Source: Anolis sagrei | Lineage: Eukaryota > Chordata > Lepidosauria > Squamata > Anolidae | DNA: 64,000 bases | NCBI RefSeq assembly: GCF_037176765.1 | Contig: NC_090024.1 | Span: 194,242,278 to 194,306,277 of the forward strand | Direction: 5' to 3' | Shown here: piece by piece, positions 42,896 to 54,177 of the stretch | Position numbering within the stretch: the first letter of the stretch is position 1 | How the letters are laid out: every line of letters starts with the position of its first letter | The notes under the pieces: model-generated | Databases searched by the model: none | Seen by the model: only the letters and a program-made list of their open reading frames with translations | What the model was told of the DNA's origin: nothing | Position numbers and translations under genes: made by a program

Positions 42896-43436
42896 GAGGC
42901 TGCATATTACAAAGAATCCTCAGGAGGTACAATGTGTTACTGTGTGCTCTTGCTACACATAATGACAATTTGGAAACTCCCCACTTCCTCATTTACTCCA
43001 GCTGGATTACTCACTAACTGGACTGCAGGAAAAAAATTCCCCCCACTTTTGTGCAGCAGCATCCCATCTACAACATTTCACTTTTTTTTCCTGAAAGAAG
43101 TGTTGGGAATTATCTGTTTACACAAGAGAGATACATGTACAGAAATATCAAGGTGTACATTGGAGACATCTGAAGAGGTGAAAAAGCTGGTCTGTGGTGA
43201 CCCCTGCCCAAAGCAAGGCTGATCCACATTGTGTAGTCTTGCATAAGTTTGTTTTGTGGTTGTGAGAGAAATACTGCAATTTTGAAATACAGGAATCTGA
43301 ACAATGGTCAAAACGAAAGTTAATGCAATTACACACCTCTCCGCTGTGTCTGGATCTTTGAAAAGGCAGAAGGGTCTCAGCTGGACTGTAGAAGATCTCA
43401 TTTTCAAGTGCCTTCAGGTAGATTTAGGGCCCTTCC

Positions 43437-43698
43437 ACACAGCCCTATATCCCAGAATATCAAGGTAGAAAATCCCACAATATCTGCTTTGAACTGGGTT
43501 TTTTGAGTCCACACTCAGATAATGTGGGATTCTCTGCCTTTATATTCTGGGCCCTTTTAACACAGCTGAATAAAATATCATATTACCTGCTTTGAACTAG
43601 AATATATGGTAGTGTGGACTCATATAACCCAGTTCAAAACAGATATTGTGGGATTTTCTGACTTGATATTCCAGGGTATATGGCTGTGTGGAAGGGCC
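43437..43698. mobile_element. PIF/Harbinger-like MITE, compound copy
   Basis: Ends GGGCCCTTCCACACAGCC and GGCTGTGTGGAAGGGCC; a second GGGCCCTTTTAACACAGC near 43550 suggests two copies fused or nested. Internal repeats of AATCCCACAATATCTGCTTTG. It splits the unnamed repeat at 43.1-44.1 kb. Confidence 0.72.
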
Positions 43699-43777
43699 TA
43701 TAGACACATTTCTCTGAAATCCAGGAAAGCTATTGCAATCTTTGTTGAACTACTGGCTAAATAGATCCATGCTCTAA

Positions 43778-43927
43778 GGGTCCTTCCACATAGCTGAAAA
43801 AAATCCCACAATATCTGCTTTGAACTGGGATATATGACAGTGTGGATTCAGATAACACAGTTCAAAGCAGATATTGTGGGTTATTCTGCCTTGATATTCT
43901 GAGTTATATGGCTGTGTGGATGGGCCC
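43778..43927. mobile_element. PIF/Harbinger-like MITE with TAA duplication
   Basis: GGGTCCTTCCACATAGC...GGCTGTGTGGATGGGCCC, with TAA on both sides (43775-43777, 43928-43930), the 3-bp duplication expected of this superfamily. Confidence 0.78.
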
Positions 43928-44212
43928 TAATTCAGTATAAGGTAACTTACAGAAGAAAGAGGGAAATTTCATAGGGGCTGCAGCACCCCCCCCCCCCTTG
44001 CAATTCCTGCTATAATAATTAGAAATGAAACTCTTGAATGTCATCTAGTTCAGTATTGTTTCATATTAACCATGGGGTGTTTTAATTGGGGTTTAATTAA
44101 TTGTTTATTTAAGGTTTTTTTTTTTTTACTCATTAGGCTTTCCCTCAGATGTCTTGATAGGTCAAGTGACAATGAATCAATGCCATAGATAAAAAATCAA
44201 TATCATCTACGT

Positions 44213-44330
44213 TAGTGGTTCTCAACTTGTGGATCCCCAGGTGTTTTGGCCTACAACTCCCAGAAATTCCAGCCAGGTTACCAGCTGTTAGGATTTCTGG
44301 GAGTTAAAGGTCAAAACATCTGGGGACCTA
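44213..44330. mobile_element. hAT MITE, same family, right end lost
   Basis: TAGTGGTTCTCAACTTGTGG..., with the central TTTCTGGGAGTT segments present; the terminal GAGAACCACTG is missing. Confidence 0.75.
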
Positions 44331-44418
44331 AGCGCATAGAGTGGCAGCAGCCTTTCAGAACTTTGGACAAGAGTTTCTCACCCCTCCTTGGAGATGCAAA
44401 GTGTGTGAATGTCAATAT

Positions 44419-44486
44419 ATTTAGATGGCTATTTGTATACATCTGTATACAAATAGCCATATTTAGATGGCTATTTGTATACATCT
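44419..44486. repeat. hairpin with 16-bp perfect arms and 26-bp direct repeat
   Basis: ATGGCTATTTGTATAC (44425-44440), loop ATCT, and its complement (44445-44460); the 26-bp segment starting ATTTAGATGG at 44419 recurs at 44461. Confidence 0.88.
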
Positions 44487-44639
44487 ACTGGGAAACAAAT
44501 AGGCAATTTCTTTCTGTTTATACCATTTTACACCAGTATACACAAGCGGCTCACCATTAGACAGTACATTCGAGGATACTTCTAATGTATAGTAATCTAT
44601 ACCTTACATAGTTTGTCCCCATGATCGATTTTTGTTGTC

Positions 44640-44858
44640 AGGATTGTGTAAATTGGACAAAGTTGTGTAAAGGAAGCTCCATTGTTTATATGTTTATGTA
44701 TATTGTTTATATGCTTTGATGTTCTATACTTTAATGTTATGTTGTTTATTTTATTGTAATTTTGTATTTTTTGGATTGTAATTTGTTGTTCAGGCTTGGC
44801 ACCATGTAAGCCGCTCCGAGTCCCCGTTGGGGGAGATGGTGGTGGGGTATAAATAAAG

Positions 44859-44894
<36 letters not shown>
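44640..44894 (+). mobile_element. L2-type LINE 3' UTR with (ATT)n
   Basis: GTAAGCCGCTCCGAGTCCCC, GGTATAAATAAAG and an ATT run at 44861-44894. Confidence 0.65.
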
Positions 44895-44896
<2 letters not shown>

Positions 44897-45515
44897 ACAG
44901 TGAAGTTGTGCAAGTGGGCTGAGCTGCTTGAAACAATGTAAAATAGAAATTTTACAGGATTAAAAAAGTCTCTGTGTTGTTTACATTGGATAAAATAACG
45001 AAAAGGAGATTGGACTATTGAGTTTCACTGCCATGACCTTATTTATCTATCCCTCCCAACCACCCTTTTTACATTCTGTTTTGGATCGTAAACAAATGCT
45101 ATCTTTCTGCTTCTTTCAATTGTTCAATATGTGGTTGTTCAAGTTAGAGGTGTAGCAGAAATTTCAACTCACTGATTTCAATAAGTAAAGCAGCATGGTG
45201 GCAGATGCAAGTTTTAGACCATGAAGAGATGGAATAATAAACTCTGTTTATTACTGCAATTAACATTTCCGCTCTCCTTAGCATGCTTTCACAGTTACAG
45301 CAGAAAAGTGCTTACTGCAAGTGCATAGATCTGAACAAACAAACATAGGAAGAAACTGAGGTCAAGCAATTTAGCTGGTTCCAAACTTGGCATCAGGCAG
45401 AACAGGGAATTAATCAGCCAGGAGACCAATCAATAGGCAAGTATTTCAGTGAAAGATATAGACATGATAGGCATCTATAATTTATAATACAACCTTGTAA
45501 ACCACCTTGTTACAG

Positions 45516-45930
45516 CAAAAGTCTTTTGGAGTCCATGTACTTACAACCCAAAGATATCTGTGAAATGCTGAAAGGAAGTCAGCAATGCCATAAGAGTTTT
45601 CCTGATTTGATTGTAAGATGTTGTGCTTCACTAGCATTGAAAAACACTGGAATGCACCCAGCAGACTTGCTTATCAGTAATAAAGTCAATGGAGCTCTAC
45701 TTTACCCAACAAAGGTTTTCCAGCTGTATAGATCTATTGATTCAGTTTCACAAGGTGATCTTCATATTATCCAGCATGACACAGATGAATCTCCCTTTGT
45801 ATCCATGTCCTTAATAGTACCGCATATAATTCAAGAATATTGTTTAGCACCATTTTTTCCACAAGTGTTTTGCACCCATCACAAGGCTCCTATGATTATA
45901 TCAGCATATACAGTTTGGGAGCTTTTGTGA
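45516..45930 (+). CDS. unrecognised 134-codon open frame
   Basis: Open from a TTG or the internal ATG at 45535 to TGA, preceded by TTGTTACAG, which could be an acceptor. It encodes MYLQPKDICEML... to YTVWELL without recognised motif. The length is near the upper end of chance in 64 kb of AT-rich DNA. Confidence 0.15.
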
Positions 45931-46306
45931 TAACTGTTCATTCATATATATATATATAGTATTCGATGCAGTGCCAGTTTGTTGAATACAACTCTGAGTT
46001 ATTTAAAGCATTCAAATAATCAGGAGGGTCATATAAATGAAATTACAGTTGGATACAGTAAGTATATAAATGTCACAAATAGAGGTTTACAGAGGGATAC
46101 AAAAGTTCTAGAGCCACAGAGGGAAGTACATAGTGAAATCAACCGGAGATTTATAGGATTTGAATATATATGGTATCTGTAACATATATTTCAGTATCTT
46201 CAGTCCTACAAAAAAAATAACTTGGTGAAAGAGTTGGCTACCAGATAGAGGAGACAGATTTATTAAAATCCTCACAGTGCAGGATAGTGAACGGATGATT
46301 CCTGAA

Positions 46307-46578
46307 TTTTATTTTATTTCATTTCATGTCAGGAGCGACTTGAGAAACTGCAAGTCGCTTCTGGTGTGAGAGAATTGGCTATCTGCAAGGACGCTGCCCA
46401 GGCAACAAGGATGGGACATTGCCCATCCTTGTGGGAAGCTTCTCTCATGTCCCCCATGGGAAGCTGGAGCTGACAGAGGGTGCTCATCCACGCTCTCCCC
46501 GGATTCGAACCTCCGACTTGTCGGTCTTCAGTCCTGCCGGCACAAGGGTTTAACCCATTGCGCCACCGGGGGCTCCTT
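46307..46578 (-). mobile_element. tRNA-derived SINE (family B), well preserved
   Basis: Complete reversed SINE from a T-rich left end to GCGCCACCGGGGGCTCC. B box GGTTCGAATCC (minus, 46511-46501). TTCCTGAA is duplicated at 46299-46306 and 46579-46586. Confidence 0.88.
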
Positions 46579-48427
46579 TTCCTGAAAGATAATACTGGTT
46601 TGAACAATCCTGGGTGGGTGAGTGGGGATCCTAAGTTAGAATTGTCTTTTTCCTTGTAAAGTGCACTTGATTATTGACCATATAAATCTGATTCTTTATC
46701 TTACTATATAAAAAGCCTTTCTAATAAAGGCAGGCAGGTTTTCAGAAAACAATGACATTATTATTGGGAAGCTTTCTTTAATTTTACACTTGCATTTTCA
46801 ATAGCAATTATTTGTTTAAAAACACAGTGGAATATCCTTTTTCAAAAGTAAGCTGTTGCCTTAGGAAACAAGATAGCTCATATATTAAAGAAAGATTGCC
46901 ATCCTCACCTGGCTCTGAAGATACATTTTTTTATATAAAATAATCAGTACTACAAAGGGCCTGTTCTAAAAATTCTCACAAATATTTATCTCTCTTAAAG
47001 GGTATTTCATAGCGTGCAAATAATCTATCTAGCAGATTCCACTGCATGTGTACAAATAATCCTTCTCCCCCTTTTCTTTGATATACAATATTATACAATC
47101 AATTTGCATGGCTTATAAAGAACATCCAGTTCACAGGAAGCGGAGTTGACCTGTCTATCCAGTATAGAAAAAGTCATTTATTGATATCATGCAAAATAGA
47201 TAGAAATAGCTGGTTTCTATGGCTACTGAGGCTGGAAGACTCCCGAGGAAGATTTCTATTTATGCTCCTATATAATAGAATCTGGAGAGCAAAAAGGGGA
47301 TAAAGAAATAAGCACAGACTGCATCAGATAGATTGTGCCCTGTTGTTTGCCAGCTTTCTAATGAAAGTATGGCTTCTGTTTCTTATTTACAGAAGTTGGA
47401 GATCCAGATTAAACCAACCATGTATGGCGCTGCAAAGCAAGTGCTTTCTGCATGATAAGAACATTAATATTACAAGCTAAAAATAGGCACAACATCTATT
47501 TTCATTTGCCATTATGTCCAGGGGGTTTCCCATTAAGTCAAGCCGGAAGCCTAAGATATATTTCAGAAATGCAGTTTGAGCAAAGAAAACATGCTATATG
47601 GAAGATTCACATTCTCCAAAATGGGTTCAAGAATTTTCTCAGCAGTCAGATCTGCACATATCTTCTGCACCATGGGAAGCAGCTATGTAAGTAAAATCAG
47701 CTTCCTTGCTCCCAGCTGCCAAGATGTGTCCTCATATGACCCGACTGCTCATTTCTCATTAATTATGATTGCATTGGCTCTAAAAGTTGTCAAAATGTCA
47801 TAGCGGAAAATAACAAACAGCTACCACAGATCCAAACAGGTAATGTTTTAATATCATGCTGGATCCCCATTGATTATCACAGGGGAAGAAACTGGCTATC
47901 CTTTCTACTGAGTTTTTGAGGGATATACAATTTAAATCTAGATAATTTATTTTGCAGAGTATCAAAATCTGTGCCAATTTACCTTTTGCCTATTGCCCTA
48001 ACAATCTCTCTTTTTTACTTTCCTTGTCAACATCAATGCTTCCATGTTTTTTCAGCTTCAAAATGCCACATATCTTACCATTTTTGATAACTGGAATGCA
48101 GTTTTATATCTAGAAAACTGCCAAAGTTTCTATTGGAGCACCCCCCAAGAATTCTTGCTGGATGGATCCACCTCCAGCCTAATATGTGACTACAGATGTC
48201 TCTGAAAATAGATGCCTCTATATAGGGAATCTCCATATCCTGGTCCTGAGTTATGTGAATCACTAAAAACATATCTTATGAGAATGTACTTTTGTCTTTT
48301 AATATAAGAGCTTTGAATATTAGTAAAGGTCCATTGGAGTTACAATAGCAATGAGTATGAACCATTATAGTTAGGTCCTGATGGTAGCACAGTGCTTGGA
48401 AAGAGGATTAATTCCATCCCACCTTTT

Positions 48428-48428
<1 letters not shown>
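46579..48428. other. unassigned sequence
   Basis: No recognised gene or repeat. ORFs at 47452-47803 (plus) overlap in two frames without motif. Confidence 0.45.
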
Positions 48429-48483
<55 letters not shown>

Positions 48484-48492
48484 TAGACAGAC
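48429..48492. repeat. (GATA)n/(GACA)n microsatellite
   Basis: Eleven GATA-type units passing into GACA units. Others in the window: (AAT)n 10005-10052, 29799-29831 and 37313-37330; (ATT)n 36571-36598, 37387-37441 and 44861-44894; (CA/TG)n 15825-15885, 51710-51737, 54049-54072 and 55073-55090. Confidence 0.9.
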
Positions 48493-48511
48493 AAACACAA
48501 AGCCTCCAGGC

Positions 48512-48632
48512 CAGGCATGGGCAAACTTCAGCCCTCCAGGTGTTTTGGACATTAACTCCCACAATTCCTAACAGCCTTCAATTGTGGGAGTTGAAGTGCA
48601 CAACACTCGGAGGGCCGAAGATTCCCCATGGC
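48512..48632. mobile_element. palindromic hAT MITE, same family as 30.3 kb
   Basis: CAGGCATGGGCAAACTTCAG, CCTCCAGGTGTTTTGGAC, then AATTGTGGGAGTTGAAG and a decayed right end. Confidence 0.7.
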
Positions 48633-49036
48633 TGCTTTAGCCCTACAATCACCCTTTCCTGATTGTTGATTCCATACATGGTTACTTCTTTCTAGCCATG
48701 CATAGAATCACATAGCCTCCAAAATCTATTAAATGAAAACTCAAACAGATGGCAAAAGTTATTAAGAACATACAAAGTAGAAGAGTCTGTGTGAGTTTTC
48801 TTTTGCCTATGTTTACTGGGAAGGGCAAAATGCTACTGCCCTCTTCTCCCCTACCCCTTGTTGAGTTAAATGTGTAGAAATTATGTTTGCTCTCTCTGTT
48901 TGCAACTATTGATGTAAGCTGAGCACAAACAGGGAAGATCGAAGGAAGGAAGAGAAACTGGGATGTTTTAAAAGCAACTGACAAAATGGTCTGACAGGGA
49001 TTAACTGGAAGGAGAGTAATCCTCATAGGGTATAGT

Positions 49037-49350
49037 AAAGGTTTTCCCCTGATATTAAGTTCAGTTGTGTCCGACTCTGGGGGTTGGTGCTCATCTCCAT
49101 TTCTAAGCTGAAGAGCCAGCTTTGTCCGTAGATATCTCCAAGGTCATGTGGCCAGCATGAGTGCATGGAACACTGTTACCTTCCTGCCAGAGCGGTACCT
49201 ATTGATCTACTCACATTTGCATGTTTTCGAACTGCTAAATTGGCAGAAGTTGGGGCTAACAGCAGGAGCGCACACCACTCCCCGGATTCGAACCTACAAC
49301 CTTTCAGTGAGCAAGTTCAGCAGCTCAGCGGTTTAACCCACTGCGCGCTC
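49037..49350 (-). mobile_element. tRNA-derived SINE (family A) with perfect 16-bp target duplication
   Basis: tRNA-like head at the right (B box GGTTCGAATCC, minus strand at 49294-49284), a body with ATTTGCATG and GGTACC, and a short 3' AAAGG end at the left. CCTCATAGGGTATAGT is duplicated exactly at 49021-49036 and 49351-49366. The tRNA 5' end lacks the usual GGAGCCCCCGGTG. Confidence 0.9.
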
Positions 49351-49860
49351 CCTCATAGGGTATAGTCGGACATAAATAGCTAGCTGTGAAAACAGTACAC
49401 CAAAGCTTATGCTTACTGGCAGCAGCTTTTGAATAGCACCCTAAATACTTAAAATATAAAATTATCTGCAAAGCTGCCAGTGCTATGGAAGAGTTTTCTT
49501 ATAACTTTGTAGCAAGGTTTGAGCTTTCATGTAGCTAGCTAGAGCCCAGGTATCTCAAAAGCCTTTTGGTTTGACTGAGGCCCGCGTCAGTATTTCTGAG
49601 CACATACAGTGTGAGGTTTGTAGATATGTTTATAGATATTAAACAGAATCTAGCTGAATCACTAATATTCTATATACACAACTTTGTGGTAGCCTTTAGT
49701 GACCCAGAGATCTAACTGTGCAAAATGAATGCAGGTACATTCAATAAACAGCATGTAAGTGTTGTTCTCATAAATCAGAGATATAAAATCAATACAGCAC
49801 ACAATGCCGCATACCTAAAGGAGCACAGAATTGTGATTTGTAACTGCCTGGAAGCAAAAT

Positions 49861-50068
49861 GACTATTTGTTACAGTGGCAATTCCTGCAACATTTGACTC
49901 ATGCAATATTTTCTATGGATAAAAAAATAACAAAAGCATGACTGTAGTAGATGCTTGATTATTAGAGTGTGCAACTTGAGCAGCTTGAATGATGGGGAAG
50001 TCCTTAGTCAAAAACCTAAAATTAGGATAGCTTCATAAATATAGTAATCACCCAAGCATTGCCCTTTG
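49861..50068 (+). repeat. arm 1 of a perfect 208-bp inverted duplication
   Basis: From GACTATTTGTTACAG to CATTGCCCTTTG. Identical, base for base without gaps, to the reverse complement of 53078-53285. Flanks differ immediately on both sides. No known repeat family. Confidence 0.95.
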
Positions 50069-50467
50069 TGAGTTAAAGCATATGTCAAATGGCTAGAGGC
50101 AACCAAGGTGGAAAATAAGCAAATAGAGCTTTTTATTTCTTCCCTTCAGTCTGCTGGTAATGTTTTTCCCCAAAGAACCAGAAAAAATATTTTGATGATG
50201 GTCTAGCTTACTCTATCCAAAAATCTATATCTACTCACCCCATAGAATAAAGTGCTTCTCATGATATCATCCTTATTGCAAAAATATATACCTGTCACTA
50301 TGTTTTTATATTGAATAATACTGGAATGCAGCTATTGTATGATTCACAGCAAATGTAATACTCACACAATTGTTTTTAAATGTGAAAACCAGTGTCATCA
50401 GAATTGCTGGGTTTTTACTATTCCTTATTTCACCGTTTTAGAATTTCTTCACTAATAGTGCAAATGG

Positions 50468-50680
50468 CTATATCAGGATATGTTTCTTCACACAAGTTGG
50501 TCTTTTTTTTTTACAGTTTAATCTTGCACAGGACAATGCTACACAAGGAGATGGTGTGATTTTCCTTGCCTTGCTTCTCATTCTTTGTCCATGTCCTTTA
50601 CCATTCCAGCTTGCAATGTAAATATGGTTTTTTAAAAAATCTGAAACTAGTACAGTGGCGGTTTTCTTGGAAAACGGAGT
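50468..50680 (-). CDS. possible terminal exon, basic C-terminus
   Basis: On the minus strand a strong polypyrimidine acceptor (TTTTTTTATCTTTTTACAG) precedes about 70 open codons to a stop: PFSKKTATVLVSDF, then a Lys/Arg-rich part with four cysteines (CVALSCARLNC, PTCVKK). No family recognised. It could be a last exon of an unrecognised host transcript or chance; no upstream exon was found. Confidence 0.22.
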   Translation of the reverse strand, partial: TPFSKKTATVLVSDFLKNHIYIASWNGKGHGQRMRSKARKITPSPCVALSCARLNCKKKRPTCVKKHILI

Positions 50681-51134
50681 CTGTAAAAAGATAAAAAAAG
50701 AACAAAATTTCAGAGAAAGATTTTTTACACATTTTAAACTTTTAACTCTACTATTTTCATGTAAATTAAACAGATAGAGACATTGAAATAATGTATTGCT
50801 ATCTTGGACGCTAGTCTGAGACAAGGTTTCAGTGTTAAAACTTTTCACCTACTAGTGACTGACTCCTCCTACGCTTAGACATTTCACTGATGCACTGATT
50901 ACTCTGATTTGTATTGATAGCACTATGAACCTGTACCCCTAAAAGACCCACCTCTATCAATATACTATATAGAATTAATATGTTTAATATTTGAAAAAGT
51001 AATAACTCTTTTAACGAACACTTCTAAAACGTATGTTTTTTTATGGTTTATTATGGGAATATGACTGAGGACAAGGTAAATGTCACCACTTAATTAGGAG
51101 CTCCTAGCATATTCTTCAAGTACATATAAACCAC

Positions 51135-51560
51135 ATCTCCTTCTGTGAACCAGTGCGGGTTCTGAGATCTGAAAATGGCTGGGAATGCCCTTCTCTCAGT
51201 CCCGCCATTGTCTCAAATATGGTTGGTGAAGACAAGAGAGAGGGCCTTCTCAGTGGTGGCTCCCTGGCCCTAGAATGCCCTCCCTTTTGATCTAGCCTAA
51301 AAACATGGCTTTTTAAATGGGCCTTTGACCTTGAATAGACTGAAATGGGTGTATGTGAAGATTGATTACTCCCTCTGGCACTTTAGTTCATTAATTGATG
51401 ACAGCCAGTGTTATCCGTAGGTTCTACTGCGTTTTATAGTTTTAACAATTTTATTATTATGTGATGTTATGTGCACTCGTTGTGATTGCTGCTATAATTT
51501 TATGTGTTACTGTTTTAATGTTTATGTATTGTTGCAATGTGTAAATAAAGTTTATTATTT
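51135..51560 (+). mobile_element. L2-type LINE 3' end
   Basis: Closely resembles the 40.6-kb copy (GAACCAGTGC, GAGAGAGGGCCTTCTCAGTG, then TGTAAATAAAG). Conserved ORF remnants are broken. Confidence 0.6.
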
Positions 51561-52239
51561 ATTATAATAAGCTGTGACAATGGGCATAAAGGATTTTTAT
51601 ATCATGTTTGGAGGCTCCCGGAACCCCCTAGAGATGAAGCAACCCCCCCCCCCCCATGATCAAAAATTTCAATTATGTGACATGAGGTGCATTTCCACTA
51701 TATTTTGCACATACACATACACACACACACACACACAACCAGCGTAGGCCCTAGAGAGGCCTTTTTTGAAACCCAGAACAAAGTGAAGATGCCCCACACC
51801 TCTAGAAGTTTTGGGAATTCCTTGTTTGTTTCTGGTGGAAACAGGTGTCCCCCCCCCCCCTCCCAGATCTGACAGACTTGCCCAGCTCTGATCTAAGGTG
51901 AAGGGAAGTCAGGTGATGGGTGCCCATTAGTTAGTATTCCTCAGTTTGTACAAGGCAGCATTTACAACACTGATCTAAAAAGATTGGGGGAAATTGCTAA
52001 TAACAGTATGTTTATGTATCCACCAGTTATATAGAGATGTAGAGACTCCAACACATTTCAGTAGTTAAAATATGGTAGAAGAAAACTCTTGAGTTTTTTC
52101 TTGTGGAGCCTTGCAATCATCAATCAATTTATCTATAAGTACATTGCTCGCCTCTCCCTGTGAATCTAGATGAGGATGAACAACTAAGAAAACATATCAC
52201 ATAACAAAAGTTAGAGTATTTTAAAACTTATCACAAATA

Positions 52240-52440
52240 CTTTAACAGCCACAATTTAAAAATAATCTGGATAGGCCTGATAGAAGAGACTGGCCTTTAC
52301 TGCTGATTTTAACTCAGACAACATCTCAAACTGACAAATCTCTTCCAGCAGTCATTCCACAGTCTGGAGATGGCCAAAGAAGCTGTCCTCGAGGCAACTG
52401 TCAGGACCTCTCTACACTTACCTTGGTGTTGCTCTGTTTT
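52240..52440 (-). mobile_element. LINE (L3/CR1-like) UTR fragment, weak
   Basis: ATTCCACAGTCTGGAGATGG...AGAAGCTGTCC matches the reversed pre-3' region of L2/L3-type LINEs (compare 32.3 kb). Diverged. Confidence 0.35.
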
Positions 52441-52536
52441 GCTGGCATTTGCTACCAAAATGGCAGGTGTGCAAGGCACCTTGTGGCGCCCTTGCATCCT
52501 CCCTCCTTCCCCATCATAAGTGAGGGGCAGTATAAG

Positions 52537-52848
52537 CAGGTATGTAGCTGGGGGGGGGGGGTTGAGGGGCTTCAGCCCTCCCCCCCCCCCGAAATTCTCA
52601 TGGTGGTTCGTGAAAAGGCCTTACTGGTGCATTATTTAAACTGTTATGTTTATTCATATCATGATCTGATCACCATACTCAATATATACCATATGCATGG
52701 GGGTATTGGGGTAACGATGCAAAAGGTTTGCTAGGGTAGACCCTCTTTCACTCAGACTCAGCCCCCCCCGAAACTCAGCCCCCCCCAAAAAACCCTGAAA
52801 AAACCTCAGCCCCCCCTCCCCCGAATCAAAATCCTGGCTACGGGCCTG
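52537..52848. mobile_element. hAT element with G/C runs
   Basis: Reverse orientation of the 21.3-kb family, complete; ends CAGGTATGTAGCTGGG and GGCTACGGGCCTG, flanks AGTATAAG / AGTACAAG (7 of 8). Confidence 0.82.
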
Positions 52849-52881
52849 AGTACAAGGCATGTTGGTGCTCTGTCCCCATCA

Positions 52882-52932
52882 GATGGGAGAAAGGGTGGCA
52901 AGGCCCGTTGCCACATTACCCTTTCTCCCATC
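52882..52932. repeat. hairpin with 15-bp perfect arms
   Basis: GATGGGAGAAAGGGT (52882-52896) and ACCCTTTCTCCCATC (52918-52932), with a second stem GGCAA/TTGCC inside the loop. Confidence 0.8.
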
Positions 52933-53077
52933 ATATGGGGAAAAGAGAGGAAAATGAGAGTAGCTCTGTTGGAGCTACCTGAAAAACACTATCGTTTTGC
53001 CATGCTTCCTCTGCTCTTAGAGAATCAATGGAGCAGGGCCTGCCAAGTGCTCAACAGGGACCGCACCCAAAGTGCCG

Positions 53078-53285
53078 CAAAGGGCAATGCTTGGGTGATT
53101 ACTATATTTATGAAGCTATCCTAATTTTAGGTTTTTGACTAAGGACTTCCCCATCATTCAAGCTGCTCAAGTTGCACACTCTAATAATCAAGCATCTACT
53201 ACAGTCATGCTTTTGTTATTTTTTTATCCATAGAAAATATTGCATGAGTCAAATGTTGCAGGAATTGCCACTGTAACAAATAGTC
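53078..53285 (-). repeat. arm 2 of a perfect 208-bp inverted duplication
   Basis: Starts CAAAGGGCAATGC and ends AACAAATAGTC; the reverse complement of 49861-50068. The 3.0 kb between the arms holds an L2 end and a hAT element. Confidence 0.95.
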
Positions 53286-53759
53286 TGAAGTGAAAAACAG
53301 ATAGTGTCCTGGCATCAAATGGGGCATGTCAGAGGGCATAGCCATTGTTTGATAAGTAATGCTATTTTCCTAGCTTAGCTTTTGAACTAGTCAGAATCTT
53401 GTATTAGTGTTTCCTTTCAGCTCCATGGCAATAGGATGAAAGAAAAGTCTTACCCTGTGAACATTTCAGGGTGATACAGTGAGGTTAATGGCTGAATGCC
53501 AATTGAATCCCATTGTAGCTTCAGCCCATTATTGTCCTGCTCTTCAGAGTTACAGGTTTGAAGCAACTCAGGCATCTCCTACAGCAACATCATTTCTTTG
53601 TCTAGTACTGACAAAGATGAATTAAAATCTCTTAGGTTCTCCTTTTTCTTTTAAAAGTGCCCAGCCCTCCTTTCAGATGACATCATATGTAGCCTACAAT
53701 TGGATATCTTTGCTGGATAGATATTTCATGTAGCCATGTAGAAACAAGAAAATAAAATA

Positions 53760-54177
53760 CAGGCAATCCCTAAGTTACAAACATCTGACTTACAAATAAC
53801 TCATAGTTACAAATGGGGGTGAGACAAGAGGAAGTGAGACAAATTTACCCCTCAGAAGGGAAATTCACACCTGAAAGAGTTGTCATGGGGAAAAGCTTTA
53901 ACACCAGTCCTTGTTTCCACAACAAGCCACTTCCTTCAAAATTCAGTTTTCACAGGGACAGAAAATGGGGTGAAATCTTCTGAACAGGGGCACAGACAAC
54001 AAAACAAACACCACAGGGGTATTAATCCTTCCTTATGCTACACAAAGCGTGTGTGTGTGTGTGTGTGTGTGTATCTGGAGACACACTTATAAAATGTACC
54101 TGTTCCAGCTAACATACAAATTCAACTTAAGAGCAAACCTACATAACCTATGCTGTTCTTAACTTGGGGACTGCCTG
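53760..54177. mobile_element. Tc1/mariner-Tigger-like MITE, same family as 39.5 kb
   Basis: CAGGCAATCCCTAAGTTACAAAC...AACTTGGGGACTGCCTG; TA precedes it. A TG microsatellite (54049-54072) lies inside. Confidence 0.8.

Larger units (their letters stand above)
43081..44058 (+). repeat. unnamed interspersed repeat, copy 2, split by two Harbinger MITEs
   Basis: Same ordered blocks as copy 1, interrupted by MITEs at 43437-43698 and 43778-43927. Copy 1 has no insertion at the first point, which confirms the insertion there. Confidence 0.6.
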
